Part shown: positions 1 to 8,356 of the stretch, one piece after another
Numbering within the stretch: position 1 is the stretch's first letter
Layout of the letters: each line of letters starts with the position of its first letter
Assembly: GCA_020025175.1 (NCBI GenBank)
Contig: JAHHSM010000026.1
Span: 1-19,811, forward strand
Length of the DNA stretch: 19,811 nucleotides
DNA from: Oscillospiraceae bacterium
GTDB taxonomy: Bacteria > Bacillota > Clostridia > Oscillospirales > Oscillospiraceae
Direction of reading: 5' to 3'
Notes under the pieces: generated by a model
Seen by the model: the letters and a program-made list of their open reading frames with translations, nothing else
The model's database searches: none
Told to the model about the DNA's origin: nothing
Made by a program: the position numbers and the translations under genes

Positions 1-24
1 CCATTTTTATCTTATATTTCAATC

Positions 25-54
25 ATTATACGGAAGATTAGCAGAATTTGTCAC
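25..54 (-). promoter_or_regulatory. Probable sigma-A promoter for a gene left of the window
   Basis: Read on the minus strand, a -35-like GTGACA (54-49) is followed after 18 bases by a perfect TATAAT (30-25). It points out of the window to the left, after the tsaD terminator, so it most likely drives the next leftward gene. The -35 is only a partial match and the gene is not visible. The rest of 1-137 is AT-rich, and I see no gene in it. Confidence 0.5.
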
Positions 55-138
55 ACGCTGTAATTGTATTTTTCACTTTTTCATTTTTTCATTTTACTTT
101 ACATAATATTATAAAATCAACTTTCTCAAATTTATTAA

Positions 139-176
139 AAAAGTCCCCGGTTCATTGTTATGAACCGGGGACTTTT
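139..176 (-). terminator. Intrinsic terminator of the polA-rimI-tsaD operon
   Basis: A perfect 16-base stem (139-154 with 161-176) encloses a 6-base loop. Read on the minus strand it runs into a T-rich tract (TTTTTTAATAAA). The stem starts at the last base of the tsaD TGA stop codon (178-176), so the coding region and terminator abut without a spacer. Confidence 0.92.
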
Positions 177-1195
177 CATACTTGGTATTCTTCTGCAATT
201 TCCAGCGTTGCACAGGCGTTTAAATCTGTACCTGCACGCTTGCCTGCCAAATATTCATAATACCCCTGGCAGCCGATCATAGCGCCGTTATCACCGCACA
301 GACACAGAGGCGGTATATACAATGTAACCCTTTTTTTCTCACACGCTTCCTGTAAATGTGCACGAATAATTGAGTTTGCCGCCACACCTCCAGCAGCCAC
401 AATAACAGTTCTTCCACACTTTTCTGCCGCCGCAATCGTACGCGGCACCAACATATCACTGACTGCATTGGTAAAATCCAGCGCAAGCGACGCTTTATCC
501 AGTTCTTTACCCACCTGCTGCGCATTATGCGCCATATTAACCACCGCGGTTTTCAAGCCAGAAAAACTCATATCAAACTCACTGCCGCTCACATGGGCAC
601 GCGGTAAATCATATGTACCGGCCACGCCGTCTTTTGCCAACGCATCCATCGGCGCACCACCGGGATAAGGCAGTCCCAACACACGTGCTGCCTTGTCAAA
701 ACATTCCCCAGCCGCATCATCTCTCGTTGCACCGATGATTTTCATATCCGTATAGTCCCTCACATCAACAATCAATGTATTGCCGCCCGAAATCGCCAAT
801 GCCAAAAACGGTGGCTTCAACTCAGGAAACGCAATATAGTTAGAAGCGATATGCCCCCGCACATGATGAACAGGAATCAGCGGTATCCCCAGTGCATACG
901 CAACGGACTTCGCAAAATTCACCCCCACAAGCACTGCGCCAATCAGCCCTGGTGCATAGGTGACCGCAACAGCATCTAAATCCGCACGCTTCACATTTGC
1001 TTCACGCAGTGCCTCTTCCGCCAATTGTGAAATGACTTCTACATGCTTACGCGAAGCAATTTCAGGCACAACACCTCCGTAAAGGGCATGCATATCTGCC
1101 TGAGATGCAATCTTATCCACTAAAACTTTACGTCCATCTTCAACAATGGCAACCGCAGTTTCATCACAGGAGGACTCTACAGCCATAATCAGCAT
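176..1195 (-). CDS. tsaD: tRNA N6-adenosine threonylcarbamoyltransferase TsaD
   Basis: This 339-aa protein of the Kae1/TsaD/Qri7 family transfers the threonylcarbamoyl group from TC-AMP to A37 of ANN-decoding tRNAs, working with TsaB and TsaE in the cytoplasm. Seen in the sequence: the N-terminal ASKHA motif with ESSCDET at 7-13, the metal-binding HVRGH with His111 and His115, and later glycine-rich nucleotide-binding segments (SGGNT and AAGGVAANS). Length is normal for the family. The start is ATG at 1195, placed 7 bases after an AAGGGGG ribosome binding site that lies inside rimI; the two genes overlap by 7 bases. It is the last gene of polA-rimI-tsaD. tsaB and tsaE are not in the window and must lie elsewhere. 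Identification is certain. Confidence 0.97.
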   Translation of the reverse strand: MLIMAVESSCDETAVAIVEDGRKVLVDKIASQADMHALYGGVVPEIASRKHVEVISQLAEEALREANVKRADLDAVAVTYAPGLIGAVLVGVNFAKSVAYALGIPLIPVHHVRGHIASNYIAFPELKPPFLALAISGGNTLIVDVRDYTDMKIIGATRDDAAGECFDKAARVLGLPYPGGAPMDALAKDGVAGTYDLPRAHVSGSEFDMSFSGLKTAVVNMAHNAQQVGKELDKASLALDFTNAVSDMLVPRTIAAAEKCGRTVIVAAGGVAANSIIRAHLQEACEKKRVTLYIPPLCLCGDNGAMIGCQGYYEYLAGKRAGTDLNACATLEIAEEYQV

Positions 1196-1650
1196 TCTTC
1201 TGCCCCCTTAAAATACTTTGTCATAATCAGCGCATCTTCTTTTGGCCTTTCATAATAATTCTTGCGTCTTCCTACCTCGACAAAGCCAAATTTTTCATAT
1301 AGTGCAATAGCCGCCGTATTACTCGGCCGCACTTCCAGTGTAATAAAGCTCAAGTCATGTGCCAATGCGAAGTCAAAAAATACTTTCAGCAGCGTTGATG
1401 CAATATGCTCTCTGCGCTGCTGCGGCAATACCGCTACATTAGTGATATACCCTTCATCCAGCACCACCTGAATACCGGCATACCCAACTACAGTTTCCTG
1501 CTCATCCTCAGCAACCAAATAAGCCGCGCAATCGTTATATAATTCCTCTTCCAGCATATTACGGCTCCACGGTGCCGAAAAGCACAGCTTTTCAATCGCC
1601 GCAATACCGTCCAGATGAGATGCATCCATCGGAACAATTCTGATACTCAT
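1189..1650 (-). CDS. rimI: Ribosomal protein bS18 N-alpha-acetyltransferase RimI (GNAT family)
   Basis: This 153-aa single-domain GNAT acetyltransferase uses acetyl-CoA; RimI family members acetylate the N-terminus of ribosomal protein S18 and sometimes other proteins. Visible features are the acetyl-CoA pyrophosphate-binding segment following VAVLPQQRR (about 94-102) and the family C-terminal signature ALYEKFGF near residue 125, followed by RRKNYY. It lies 15 bases after polA and overlaps tsaD by 7 bases, so translation is probably coupled. The pairing of rimI with tsaD is very common in bacteria, which supports RimI over a generic GNAT enzyme. The true substrate in this organism cannot be read from sequence. 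Confidence 0.9.
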   Translation of the reverse strand: MSIRIVPMDASHLDGIAAIEKLCFSAPWSRNMLEEELYNDCAAYLVAEDEQETVVGYAGIQVVLDEGYITNVAVLPQQRREHIASTLLKVFFDFALAHDLSFITLEVRPSNTAAIALYEKFGFVEVGRRKNYYERPKEDALIMTKYFKGAEEC

Positions 1651-1665
1651 AATCTCTCTTCCCTC

Positions 1666-4314
1666 TTATTTGGCGTCCAACCAGTTTTTACCACTGTGTG
1701 CTTCTGCAAGCAGCGGTATACGCAGTGCAGCAACGTCCATCATTTCTTGCTGCAAAATGGTTTTTGCTGTCTCCGCCTGTGCTTCCGGACATTCCAAAAT
1801 CAATTCATCGTGGATCTGCAAAACCAGACGCGCCTCCGGCAGCTCCTTTTTCAATCGTTTCCAAACACGTACCATCGCCAGCTTCATAATATCTGCCGCA
1901 GTGCCCTGAATCGGCATATTCAGGGCAACACGCTCACCAAAGGAGCGCAAATTGAAATTGGAAGATTTCAATTCCGGCAAAGCACGGCGGCGATGATACA
2001 ATGTTTCCACATACCCGTCTTCCTTTGCCTTGACAACAATATCTTCCATATATTGCTTCACGCCTTGATACTTGTCAAAATAGTTGTCCATATAGCTCTT
2101 CGCCTCAGCTACGGTAACGCCGATATCCTTCGACAGTGAAAACGGCGAAATACCATACACAATGCCAAAGTTGACCGCCTTTGCACTGCGGCGCATATTG
2201 GGTGTCACTTCAGCAAGCGGCACATTAAATACATGGGCAGCCGTTGTTGCATGGATATCTTCACCGGACAGAAACGCCTCCTGCATTGCAGTATCATTGG
2301 AAATATGGGCAAGCAGACGCAGTTCGATCTGCGAATAGTCCGCATCTACAAGCATATATCCGTCCTGCGGTACGAACATACGGCGCAGCTCGCTGCCCAG
2401 CTCCGTACGCGTGGGGATATTTTGCAGATTCGGTTCTGTTGAGGACAACCGTCCTGTTGCCGTCACCGTCATCTGGAAATTCGTATGAATGCGTCCATCC
2501 TGACGAATTTCTTTCAAAAGTCCGTCCGCATAGGTAGACTTTAGCTTGGCATACTGGCGATATTCCAAAATTTCATCCACGATCGGATAGACGTAGCGCA
2601 GCTTTTCCAGCACTTCTGCGTTGGTAGAATAGCCGGTTTTCGTTTTCTTAACGGGTGGAATGCCCATTTTTTCAAAAAGAATTTCACCTAACTGCTTTGG
2701 AGAATTGATATTAAACTTCTCCCCTGCCAGCTCATAAATCTTGGCTTCCTTTTCGGCAATACGCACAGACAGATCCTCGCCGAATTTTGTTAATTCCGTA
2801 CCATCCACACGGCAGCCGTTATACTCCATCTCTGCCAGCACACTGCATAGCGGTAATTCAATCTCATAAAGCAGCTCGTGCATCTTCGCACTTTCAATTT
2901 GGGGTGCAAGCGTTTGATAAAGCATTTCCACCGCTGTGGCATAGCTGCAAAAAGAGGATTCTGCCTGCGTATTGTCAGCTAGCATTGAGAATGCATCCGC
3001 ATCCAGATGCTGTGCTTTTGGAAGCTCCTCGTTAAAGAATGACACAAACAGTTTATCAAGCTCATAGCTCCCTGCTGTTGCATCCAGAAGGTACGCTGCA
3101 AGCGCTGTATCAAACACAAATCCATCTGCATGGATATTGTTTTCAAGCAATGTACGCATCAGGTCTTTTGCATTGTGAGAAACCTTTTTCACCTCTGTTG
3201 AAAACAGGCTTTGCAGCAATTTGTTCCAATCCCCATCATATCGATCAAAGTACAGCTCTGCCACCATCAGCTCATCGTTCTCCGCCGGGCACACAACAGC
3301 AGCACCGGTTAGATCCGGCAGCATCAAAAGGGACACATGCTCCGCTGTGCGCCAATGCTCCAAGGCATTTTCTGCCTGCAATTCATTGGCGATAACTTCT
3401 ATTTTGCAAACGACCTCTATCTTTTCGTGGGATAAGTGTGTCGGCTGCAAGCCAAATTTTTCAATCAGCTTGGTAAACTCCAAGCGAAGGAACAGATCGT
3501 AAAGCTCCGCTTTCGGCGCACTGCGCATATTGTCCTCTGGAGCAAAAGGAAAGTCCGGTACATCTGTTACAATCGTTGCCAGCCAATAGGTGTCCCGTGC
3601 ACTCTGCTCGCCTGCCTCCAGCTTTTTAATCACACCGGGTTTCGCCTCAATCTCCGGCATCTGCGCATAAATCGCATCAATGCTGCGATACTTTTGAATC
3701 AATGCCATCGCTGTTTTTTCACCCACGCCAGGCACACCGATCAAATGGTCAGAATTATCACCCATCAACGCTTTGAGGTCAATCATATGAATCGGTTCAA
3801 ATCCATATTGCTCAAAAAACGTCTCCGGTGTCATATCGCGGGTTGTGCTATTGCCCATACTGGATGTCACCAGCTTCACCTTTGTATGTTCGGTAATCAG
3901 CTGTAAACTGTCTTTATCCCCGGTTACAATCACGCAGTCCCATCCTACTGCCTCGCAGCGGCGAGAAATCGTTCCGATCAAATCATCTGCTTCGTATCCC
4001 TCTTTTTCATAATAAGGGATATTCATTGCTTCCAGCACTTCTTTTAAAATCGGCATCTGCATCCGCAGCTCATCCGGCATCGCATGGCGGCCAGCCTTGT
4101 ATTCATCGTACGCTTTATGGCGGAATGTCGGCGCATGCAGGTCAAAGGTCACACAAACCGCTTCCGGCATTTCTTCATCCAGCAGCTTTGTGAAAATATT
4201 TAAAAATCCGAAAATCGCATTGGTATATAATCCGTCACGGGTCTTCAGCATTGCACGCACACCGTAATAAGCACGGTTTACGATGCTGTTTCCATCAAGT
4301 ACCATCAGTTTCAT
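1666..4314 (-). CDS. polA: DNA polymerase I, 3'-5' exonuclease site degenerate
   Basis: This 882-aa family A polymerase handles gap filling, Okazaki fragment maturation and excision repair. Order of parts: 5'-3' flap exonuclease (about 1-290, with GDKDSLQL and the GVPGVGEKTA helix-hairpin-helix), a vestigial 3'-5' exonuclease domain (about 300-480), then thumb, palm and fingers. Polymerase motif A is DADYSQIELR (from about 657), motif B RRSAKAVNFGIVYG (708-721) and motif C QIHDELILE (833-841). In the exonuclease domain the DxE metal-ligand motif is absent and the YxxxD motif reads YATAV, so proofreading is probably lost, as in Bacillus polymerase I. Start: I chose ATG at 4314, preceded by GGAGG at 8 bases. 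The in-frame TTG at 4329 forms part of that ribosome binding site and is rejected. First gene of the polA-rimI-tsaD operon. Confidence 0.97.
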   Translation of the reverse strand: MKLMVLDGNSIVNRAYYGVRAMLKTRDGLYTNAIFGFLNIFTKLLDEEMPEAVCVTFDLHAPTFRHKAYDEYKAGRHAMPDELRMQMPILKEVLEAMNIPYYEKEGYEADDLIGTISRRCEAVGWDCVIVTGDKDSLQLITEHTKVKLVTSSMGNSTTRDMTPETFFEQYGFEPIHMIDLKALMGDNSDHLIGVPGVGEKTAMALIQKYRSIDAIYAQMPEIEAKPGVIKKLEAGEQSARDTYWLATIVTDVPDFPFAPEDNMRSAPKAELYDLFLRLEFTKLIEKFGLQPTHLSHEKIEVVCKIEVIANELQAENALEHWRTAEHVSLLMLPDLTGAAVVCPAENDELMVAELYFDRYDGDWNKLLQSLFSTEVKKVSHNAKDLMRTLLENNIHADGFVFDTALAAYLLDATAGSYELDKLFVSFFNEELPKAQHLDADAFSMLADNTQAESSFCSYATAVEMLYQTLAPQIESAKMHELLYEIELPLCSVLAEMEYNGCRVDGTELTKFGEDLSVRIAEKEAKIYELAGEKFNINSPKQLGEILFEKMGIPPVKKTKTGYSTNAEVLEKLRYVYPIVDEILEYRQYAKLKSTYADGLLKEIRQDGRIHTNFQMTVTATGRLSSTEPNLQNIPTRTELGSELRRMFVPQDGYMLVDADYSQIELRLLAHISNDTAMQEAFLSGEDIHATTAAHVFNVPLAEVTPNMRRSAKAVNFGIVYGISPFSLSKDIGVTVAEAKSYMDNYFDKYQGVKQYMEDIVVKAKEDGYVETLYHRRRALPELKSSNFNLRSFGERVALNMPIQGTAADIMKLAMVRVWKRLKKELPEARLVLQIHDELILECPEAQAETAKTILQQEMMDVAALRIPLLAEAHSGKNWLDAK

Positions 4315-4350
4315 GGTGGAATCCTCCAACTAAATTGCATAATTAGTTAT

Positions 4351-4379
4351 AGTATAGACCGTTTTGTATCGAAACACAA
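4351..4379 (-). promoter_or_regulatory. Candidate sigma-A promoter of polA-rimI-tsaD
   Basis: On the minus strand TTGTGT (4379-4374) and TATACT (4356-4351) are separated by 17 bases, about 35 bases upstream of the polA start. The -10 is good, the -35 weak. An alternative -35, TTGATT, would need a 21-base spacer and is less likely. Confidence 0.5.
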
Positions 4380-4471
4380 TCAAATTCCGCATAATTTTAC
4401 CGCATGTCTCGCCCCTCCATTTAACTCTTTTCATTTCTGAAAAAGTTTTTTAAGTTTTTTTGAGAAAATAC

Positions 4472-4500
4472 TGGACAAATGCAAGGAAATCATTTATGAT
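4472..4500 (+). promoter_or_regulatory. Sigma-A promoter of the 93-aa membrane protein gene
   Basis: TGGACA (4472-4477) and TATGAT (4495-4500) are separated by exactly 17 bases, each one base from consensus. The start codon follows about 42 bases later. This gives the small gene its own transcript, divergent from polA. Confidence 0.8.
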
Positions 4501-4542
4501 AAAGGAAAGTTAGTCATAACAAACCACAGAAGAAGGCACATC

Positions 4543-4824
4543 ATGTTCAGGGATAAAAACAATTTGATTCAAGCTTTTAAAAACTTTATTCTATTCGCTT
4601 TATATATCTCCGCACTGCTAGGTGTTGCATGGTATAATTTTCAATATTACGGCGGCACTTACAACACGATTATTACTGATTTGTTGCTGACAACTTCCTT
4701 CATTGTTGCTTATTTTATCCCCATGATGATGCCCCAGCAAAGCAAAAAAAGCATATACTGCCTTTCAGCACTGCTTTTTGTTGCAGCAATCCTTCTATTG
4801 TTTGGCTTAACTTCTTTGGTGTAA
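4543..4824 (+). CDS. Small three-helix membrane protein of unknown function
   Basis: This 93-aa protein matches no family that I recognise. A short charged N-terminus (MFRDKNN) is followed by three hydrophobic segments, roughly residues 14-33, 43-61 and 70-91, with a basic loop (QQSKKS) between the second and third. This predicts an integral membrane protein with little exposed sequence. It has a good sigma-A promoter, an AGAAGG ribosome binding site before ATG, and its own terminator, so it is very probably a real monocistronic gene. It lies between divergent polA and convergent serine dehydratase, and neither suggests a role. There are no visible catalytic residues. Confidence 0.8.
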   Translation: MFRDKNNLIQAFKNFILFALYISALLGVAWYNFQYYGGTYNTIITDLLLTTSFIVAYFIPMMMPQQSKKSIYCLSALLFVAAILLLFGLTSLV

Positions 4825-4858
4825 TGTACCATTTTACCTCATAAAACCTCATACTCAG

Positions 4859-4892
4859 CCAAAAGGACGGTGTGAATACACCGTCCTTTTGG
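4859..4892. terminator. Bidirectional intrinsic terminator between convergent genes
   Basis: A perfect 15-base inverted repeat (4859-4873 with 4878-4892, 4-base loop) has TTTT runs in the outer stem on both strands, so it can stop transcription both from the rightward membrane protein gene and from the leftward serine dehydratase operon. It lies 10 bases from the serine dehydratase stop codon. Confidence 0.9.
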
Positions 4893-4901
4893 TCTTTTCT
4901 A

Positions 4902-6101
4902 TTAATCGCAATAATTTTTGGCAAGACCGCCTTCCGCTGTCTCCCTATAGCGGTGCGACATGTCCCTGCCTGTTTCATACATGGTCTTAACCACCAGATC
5001 AAAGGAAATCTTTCTCGTACTGGTCAAAAAATTTGCCAGAGACAACGCATTAATCGCACGCATTGCCGCCACCGCATTGCGCTCAATACAGGGGATCTGT
5101 ACCAGTCCATTGATCGGATCACAGGTAAGCCCCAAATGATGCTCCATCGCCACCTCCGCAGCATACTCGATCTGATCCACCCCCATTTCAAACAGTTCTC
5201 CCAGTGCCGCAGCTGTCATAGAACAGGCAGAACCAATTTCTGCCTGACAGCCGCACTGCGCACCGGAAATAGATGCATTGTTCTTAATGAGGTTTCCGAT
5301 CACACCGGCAGCCGCCAGTGCGCGAATCATTTTTTCATCCGAAAAGCCTTTCTGCTCCTGCATATACCGCAGCGCAGACGGGAGCACACCGCAGGCACCG
5401 CAGGTCGGTGCCGTTACAATAATGCCGCCGGCAGCATTTTCTTCTGCCACAGCAAAGGCATAGGAGCAGACCAAACGATTTTCTTTTGTTGCCGCACTCT
5501 CATCAATATGACGCTGCTCATGCAGATACTGCGCCTTGCGCTCTACATGAAGCCCACCGGGCAACTCTCCAGACACAGACAATCCGTTAACGATGCTCCG
5601 CTTCATGGTATCCCATACACGATACAGATCATCCCAAACCTCAGCACCTTCATTATGCTCCACGTAATCCGGCAGACGCGCATTATGACCTTTGCACCAG
5701 GCAGCAATTTCTTCATAAGAGGATTCTTTATACACATCCGGTGTCGCAACATCGGGACGCCCCTCCACTGTAATAGCTCCACCCCCGGTAGAAAGCACGC
5801 GAACATGCCCCAATTCTCTCTCGCCATCGTAGGCATAAAGATCCATCGTATTGGGATGAGGCAAATCCATTGTCTCTGTATCAAAGACGATTTCCGTTGG
5901 AACCGGCGCAAAAGCGTCCTTAACGGCTTTATCTGTTAGGTGTCCACGACCCGTCAAAGCCAGTGAACCGTAAAGCACCGCGCGAAAATGATCCGCCTCC
6001 GGATTTTCTGCCGCAAAAAGCCTTGCCGCATGAGCCGGTCCCATGGTATGTGAGCTGGAAGGACCGTTTCCAATCAAATATAGCTCTCGAATCGATTTCA
6101 T
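4902..6101 (-). CDS. sdaA: L-serine dehydratase, iron-sulfur type, single chain
   Basis: This 399-aa L-serine ammonia-lyase turns L-serine into pyruvate and ammonia with an oxygen-labile [4Fe-4S] cluster. It joins the beta part (starting MKSIRELYLIGNGPSSSHT) and the alpha catalytic part (TAPTCGACG near 230-237) in one chain. Cluster ligands are very probably Cys285, Cys327 and Cys338; their spacings of 42 and 11 residues match the known family. A Cys at 398, one residue from the end, fits the tail-in-mouth arrangement known in the Legionella enzyme. There is no separate ACT domain. Start: ATG at 6101 follows AAGGA at good spacing and begins exactly at the family N-terminus; a 26-residue upstream extension would overlap cysS and is rejected. 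It lies 31 bases after cysS with no terminator between, as the last gene of the cysteine T-box operon. Confidence 0.95.
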   Translation of the reverse strand: MKSIRELYLIGNGPSSSHTMGPAHAARLFAAENPEADHFRAVLYGSLALTGRGHLTDKAVKDAFAPVPTEIVFDTETMDLPHPNTMDLYAYDGERELGHVRVLSTGGGAITVEGRPDVATPDVYKESSYEEIAAWCKGHNARLPDYVEHNEGAEVWDDLYRVWDTMKRSIVNGLSVSGELPGGLHVERKAQYLHEQRHIDESAATKENRLVCSYAFAVAEENAAGGIIVTAPTCGACGVLPSALRYMQEQKGFSDEKMIRALAAAGVIGNLIKNNASISGAQCGCQAEIGSACSMTAAALGELFEMGVDQIEYAAEVAMEHHLGLTCDPINGLVQIPCIERNAVAAMRAINALSLANFLTSTRKISFDLVVKTMYETGRDMSHRYRETAEGGLAKNYCD

Positions 6102-6132
6102 AAATCTGTCCTTTTTCCTATCCCGTTCTTTA

Positions 6133-7578
6133 TTATACCCGTCTCCAGATTGCACCATCTTTAGTATCCAGAATTTCAATTCCCTGTGCTTTCAACTCAT
6201 CACGAATCCGGTCTGCCTCAGCAAAGTTCCTTACCTGCTTTGCCTTATAGCGCTGCAGCACCATCGCATCAATTTCAGGATCGTTTTCGCCGGTGATGGT
6301 ATAGCCGTCTTGTGCAGCATTTTTCACTTGGACAGTTTCCTTTTCACACAGCTGTGCAGCTTTTTCCAAAAGCCTCAAGCCGAGAACCTGATCAAAGTCA
6401 TCCAAAATCGCACGCTTTGTGGCGTCATTTGTCTTTGCCTTTAAAACATCATAGAGTGCAGTGATACCCATGGAAGTATTCAAGTCATTCCCGACCTGCT
6501 GCAAGAATTTTTGCTTATACTCCGCAGCAACCGCTGCATCCGTGTCACCATCTATACCCAATGCCGCAATCTTTTTGAGCAGCTTATTGTATGCGCCTTG
6601 TGCATTATCAAGATTTTCCCAAGTAAACACCAAAGCCTTGCGATAATGACTCTGCAAGCAGAAGAAGCGGTAAGCCATCGGATCGTATCCCTTTTCTTCC
6701 AGCAAAGAAACCGTCAAAAACTCACCCTTGGATTTGCTCATTTTGCCGGAACTGGTATTCAAATGATGCACATGAAACCACTGGGGACACCATTCATGTC
6801 CCATATAACTTTCGCTCTGGGCAATCTCATTGGTGTGGTGGGGGAATGCGTTGTCAATACCGCCGCAGTGCAGATCAAGATACTCACCATTATACTTCAT
6901 GGAAATACCGGAGCATTCAATATGCCAGCCGGGATAACCGACACCCCAGGGGGACTCCCATTTCAGTGCCTGATCTTCAAACTTACTCTTTGTAAACCAC
7001 AGCACAAAGTCATTCTTATTGCGCTTATTGGTATCCTCTTCCACGCCTTCACGTACGCCCACAGCCAAATCTTCTTCATTGTGGTCGTTGAATACATAAT
7101 ATTTTTTCAGCTTGGAAGAATCGAAATATACGTTGCCTCCGGCAGTATAAGCATAGCCTTTTTCTAAAAGCTTAGAAACAATTTCTATATACTCCGGAAT
7201 ACAGCTGGTTGCCGCTTCCACCACATCAGGACGCTTAATATTCAGCTTTTTGCAGTCCTCAAAGAATGCGTCCGTATAAAACTTCGCAATATCCATCACA
7301 GACTTGTTTTCACGCTTGGCACCCTTAAGCATTTTATCCTCGCCTGTATCTGCATCAGATGCCAAATGCCCCACATCAGTAATATTCATAACACGATTGA
7401 CATCATAGCCTTCATAGCGCAAAAACTTTTCCAGCACATCCTCCATGATATAGCTGCGTAGATTTCCGATATGCGCAAAATGATATACCGTAGGACCGCA
7501 GGTATACATTTCCACATGACCCGGCGTATGTGTTGTGAATTCTGCCTTTTTATGGGTTAAAGAATTATAAAGATACAT
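6133..7578 (-). CDS. cysS: Cysteinyl-tRNA synthetase
   Basis: This 481-aa class I aminoacyl-tRNA synthetase charges tRNA-Cys. The HIGH motif is HIGN at 36-39, and the KMSKS motif is intact at 279-283. The active-site zinc that selects cysteine is held by Cys27 (MYTCGPT), Cys222 (HIECSG), His247 and Glu251 (FPHHTNE). The C-terminal helical anticodon-binding part is present and the length is usual. Translation starts at ATG 7578; its ribosome binding site (GAGGT) overlaps the cysE stop codon, with 11 bases between the genes. Expression is expected to follow uncharged tRNA-Cys through the upstream T-box leader shared with cysE. Confidence 0.98.
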   Translation of the reverse strand: MYLYNSLTHKKAEFTTHTPGHVEMYTCGPTVYHFAHIGNLRSYIMEDVLEKFLRYEGYDVNRVMNITDVGHLASDADTGEDKMLKGAKRENKSVMDIAKFYTDAFFEDCKKLNIKRPDVVEAATSCIPEYIEIVSKLLEKGYAYTAGGNVYFDSSKLKKYYVFNDHNEEDLAVGVREGVEEDTNKRNKNDFVLWFTKSKFEDQALKWESPWGVGYPGWHIECSGISMKYNGEYLDLHCGGIDNAFPHHTNEIAQSESYMGHEWCPQWFHVHHLNTSSGKMSKSKGEFLTVSLLEEKGYDPMAYRFFCLQSHYRKALVFTWENLDNAQGAYNKLLKKIAALGIDGDTDAAVAAEYKQKFLQQVGNDLNTSMGITALYDVLKAKTNDATKRAILDDFDQVLGLRLLEKAAQLCEKETVQVKNAAQDGYTITGENDPEIDAMVLQRYKAKQVRNFAEADRIRDELKAQGIEILDTKDGAIWRRV

Positions 7579-7589
7579 TATTTTCTACC

Positions 7590-8300
7590 TCACTCTTTTG
7601 CTTTTTTCTCTGCACATTCTGTGCACGGGTGATTTAGATGAATCACATGGTCAGGATGACGGCGGCGGCAATTTGCCAATTCGTCTTCCAATTCGGCAAT
7701 ACGTGTTGTCAGCAGTTCAATATCCTCTTCTACCGGATCTCCTGTATTGATCTGATCCACACATTCTGTATATTTCTTAGGTTCCTCACCGGCAATTTTT
7801 ACGATATGCGCCGGTACACCCACTGCAGTTGCATTCGCCGGCACCTCACTCAACACCACAGAACCTGCTGCAATGCGTGCATTATCCCCAACTTTAAAGG
7901 GGCCCAGAATACGTGCTCCGTTTCCCACAAGGACATTATTGCCCAAAGTTGGGTGCCGCTTTCCATGATCTTTACCTGTACCCCCCAATGTAACCCCGTG
8001 GTAAATCAGGCAGTCATCTCCGATTTCTGCCGTTTCACCAATCACAATTCCCATGCCATGGTCAATGACAAAACGCTTGCCGATCTTTGCCCCGGGATGG
8101 ATTTCGATTCCCGTCCAAAATCGCGCCCACTGGGAAATCGCACGGGCAATAAATTTTTGGTTGTGCTGATAAAACCAATGCGCAACGCGATAATGGATCG
8201 TTGCATTGACGCCTGGATAAAGCAGAAAAATTTCCAATTTACTGCGCGCTGCCGGATCACGTTTTTGATACGCGCCCAACATTTCACTTAGTTTACCCAT
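7590..8300 (-). CDS. cysE: Serine O-acetyltransferase with Cys/His-rich C-terminal tail
   Basis: This 236-aa protein catalyses acetyl-CoA + L-serine to O-acetylserine, the first step of cysteine synthesis. The body is a short-type SAT: an N-terminal helical part, then left-handed beta-helix hexapeptide repeats (about 65-165) with the IDHGMG catalytic segment (Asp80-His81) and HGVTLGGTGK (101-110). After residue 190 there is an acidic, probably coiled-coil segment (EEDIELLTTRIAELEDELAN), then an unusual tail with Cys211, His215, His218, His221, His224, Cys226 and Cys229, able in principle to bind a metal. Start: ATG 8300, 5 bases after AAGGAGG; the longer reading frame from 8348 begins inside the leader terminator and is rejected. 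First gene of the T-box operon with cysS. O-acetylserine sulfhydrylase (cysK) is not in the window. Confidence 0.95.
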   Translation of the reverse strand: MGKLSEMLGAYQKRDPAARSKLEIFLLYPGVNATIHYRVAHWFYQHNQKFIARAISQWARFWTGIEIHPGAKIGKRFVIDHGMGIVIGETAEIGDDCLIYHGVTLGGTGKDHGKRHPTLGNNVLVGNGARILGPFKVGDNARIAAGSVVLSEVPANATAVGVPAHIVKIAGEEPKKYTECVDQINTGDPVEEDIELLTTRIAELEDELANCRRRHPDHVIHLNHPCTECAEKKAKE

Positions 8301-8320
8301 GTAAACCTCCTTAAATAAGC

Positions 8321-8356
8321 AAAAAACGCCACTTATGCCAAAAGGCACAAGAGGCG
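8321..8356 (-). terminator. Regulated terminator of the cysE T-box leader
   Basis: On the minus strand CGCC-t-CTT-g-TGCC, loop TTTT, GGCA-t-AAG-t-GGCG is followed by TTTTTT. It overlaps the 3' half of the antiterminator (GCG...CGC and CTCTTG pairing with CAGGAG), so the two structures are mutually exclusive, as expected for a transcriptional T-box switch. Confidence 0.92.

Noticed and set aside
1615..2139. 174-codon plus-strand frame opposite polA
   Set aside because: Antisense shadow of the polymerase domain with no supporting signals.
4872..5939. Long open frame on the plus strand opposite the serine dehydratase (355 codons)
   Set aside because: Antisense shadow rich in His, Cys and Arg, starting within the terminator; no family resemblance.
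6102..6179. 26-residue N-terminal extension of the serine dehydratase
   Set aside because: It overlaps the cysS 3' end, has no ribosome binding site, and the family N-terminus with a good AAGGA site begins at 6101.
8301..8348. Upstream start of cysE inside the leader
   Set aside because: The codons lie in the T-box terminator hairpin; AAGGAGG correctly precedes ATG 8300.
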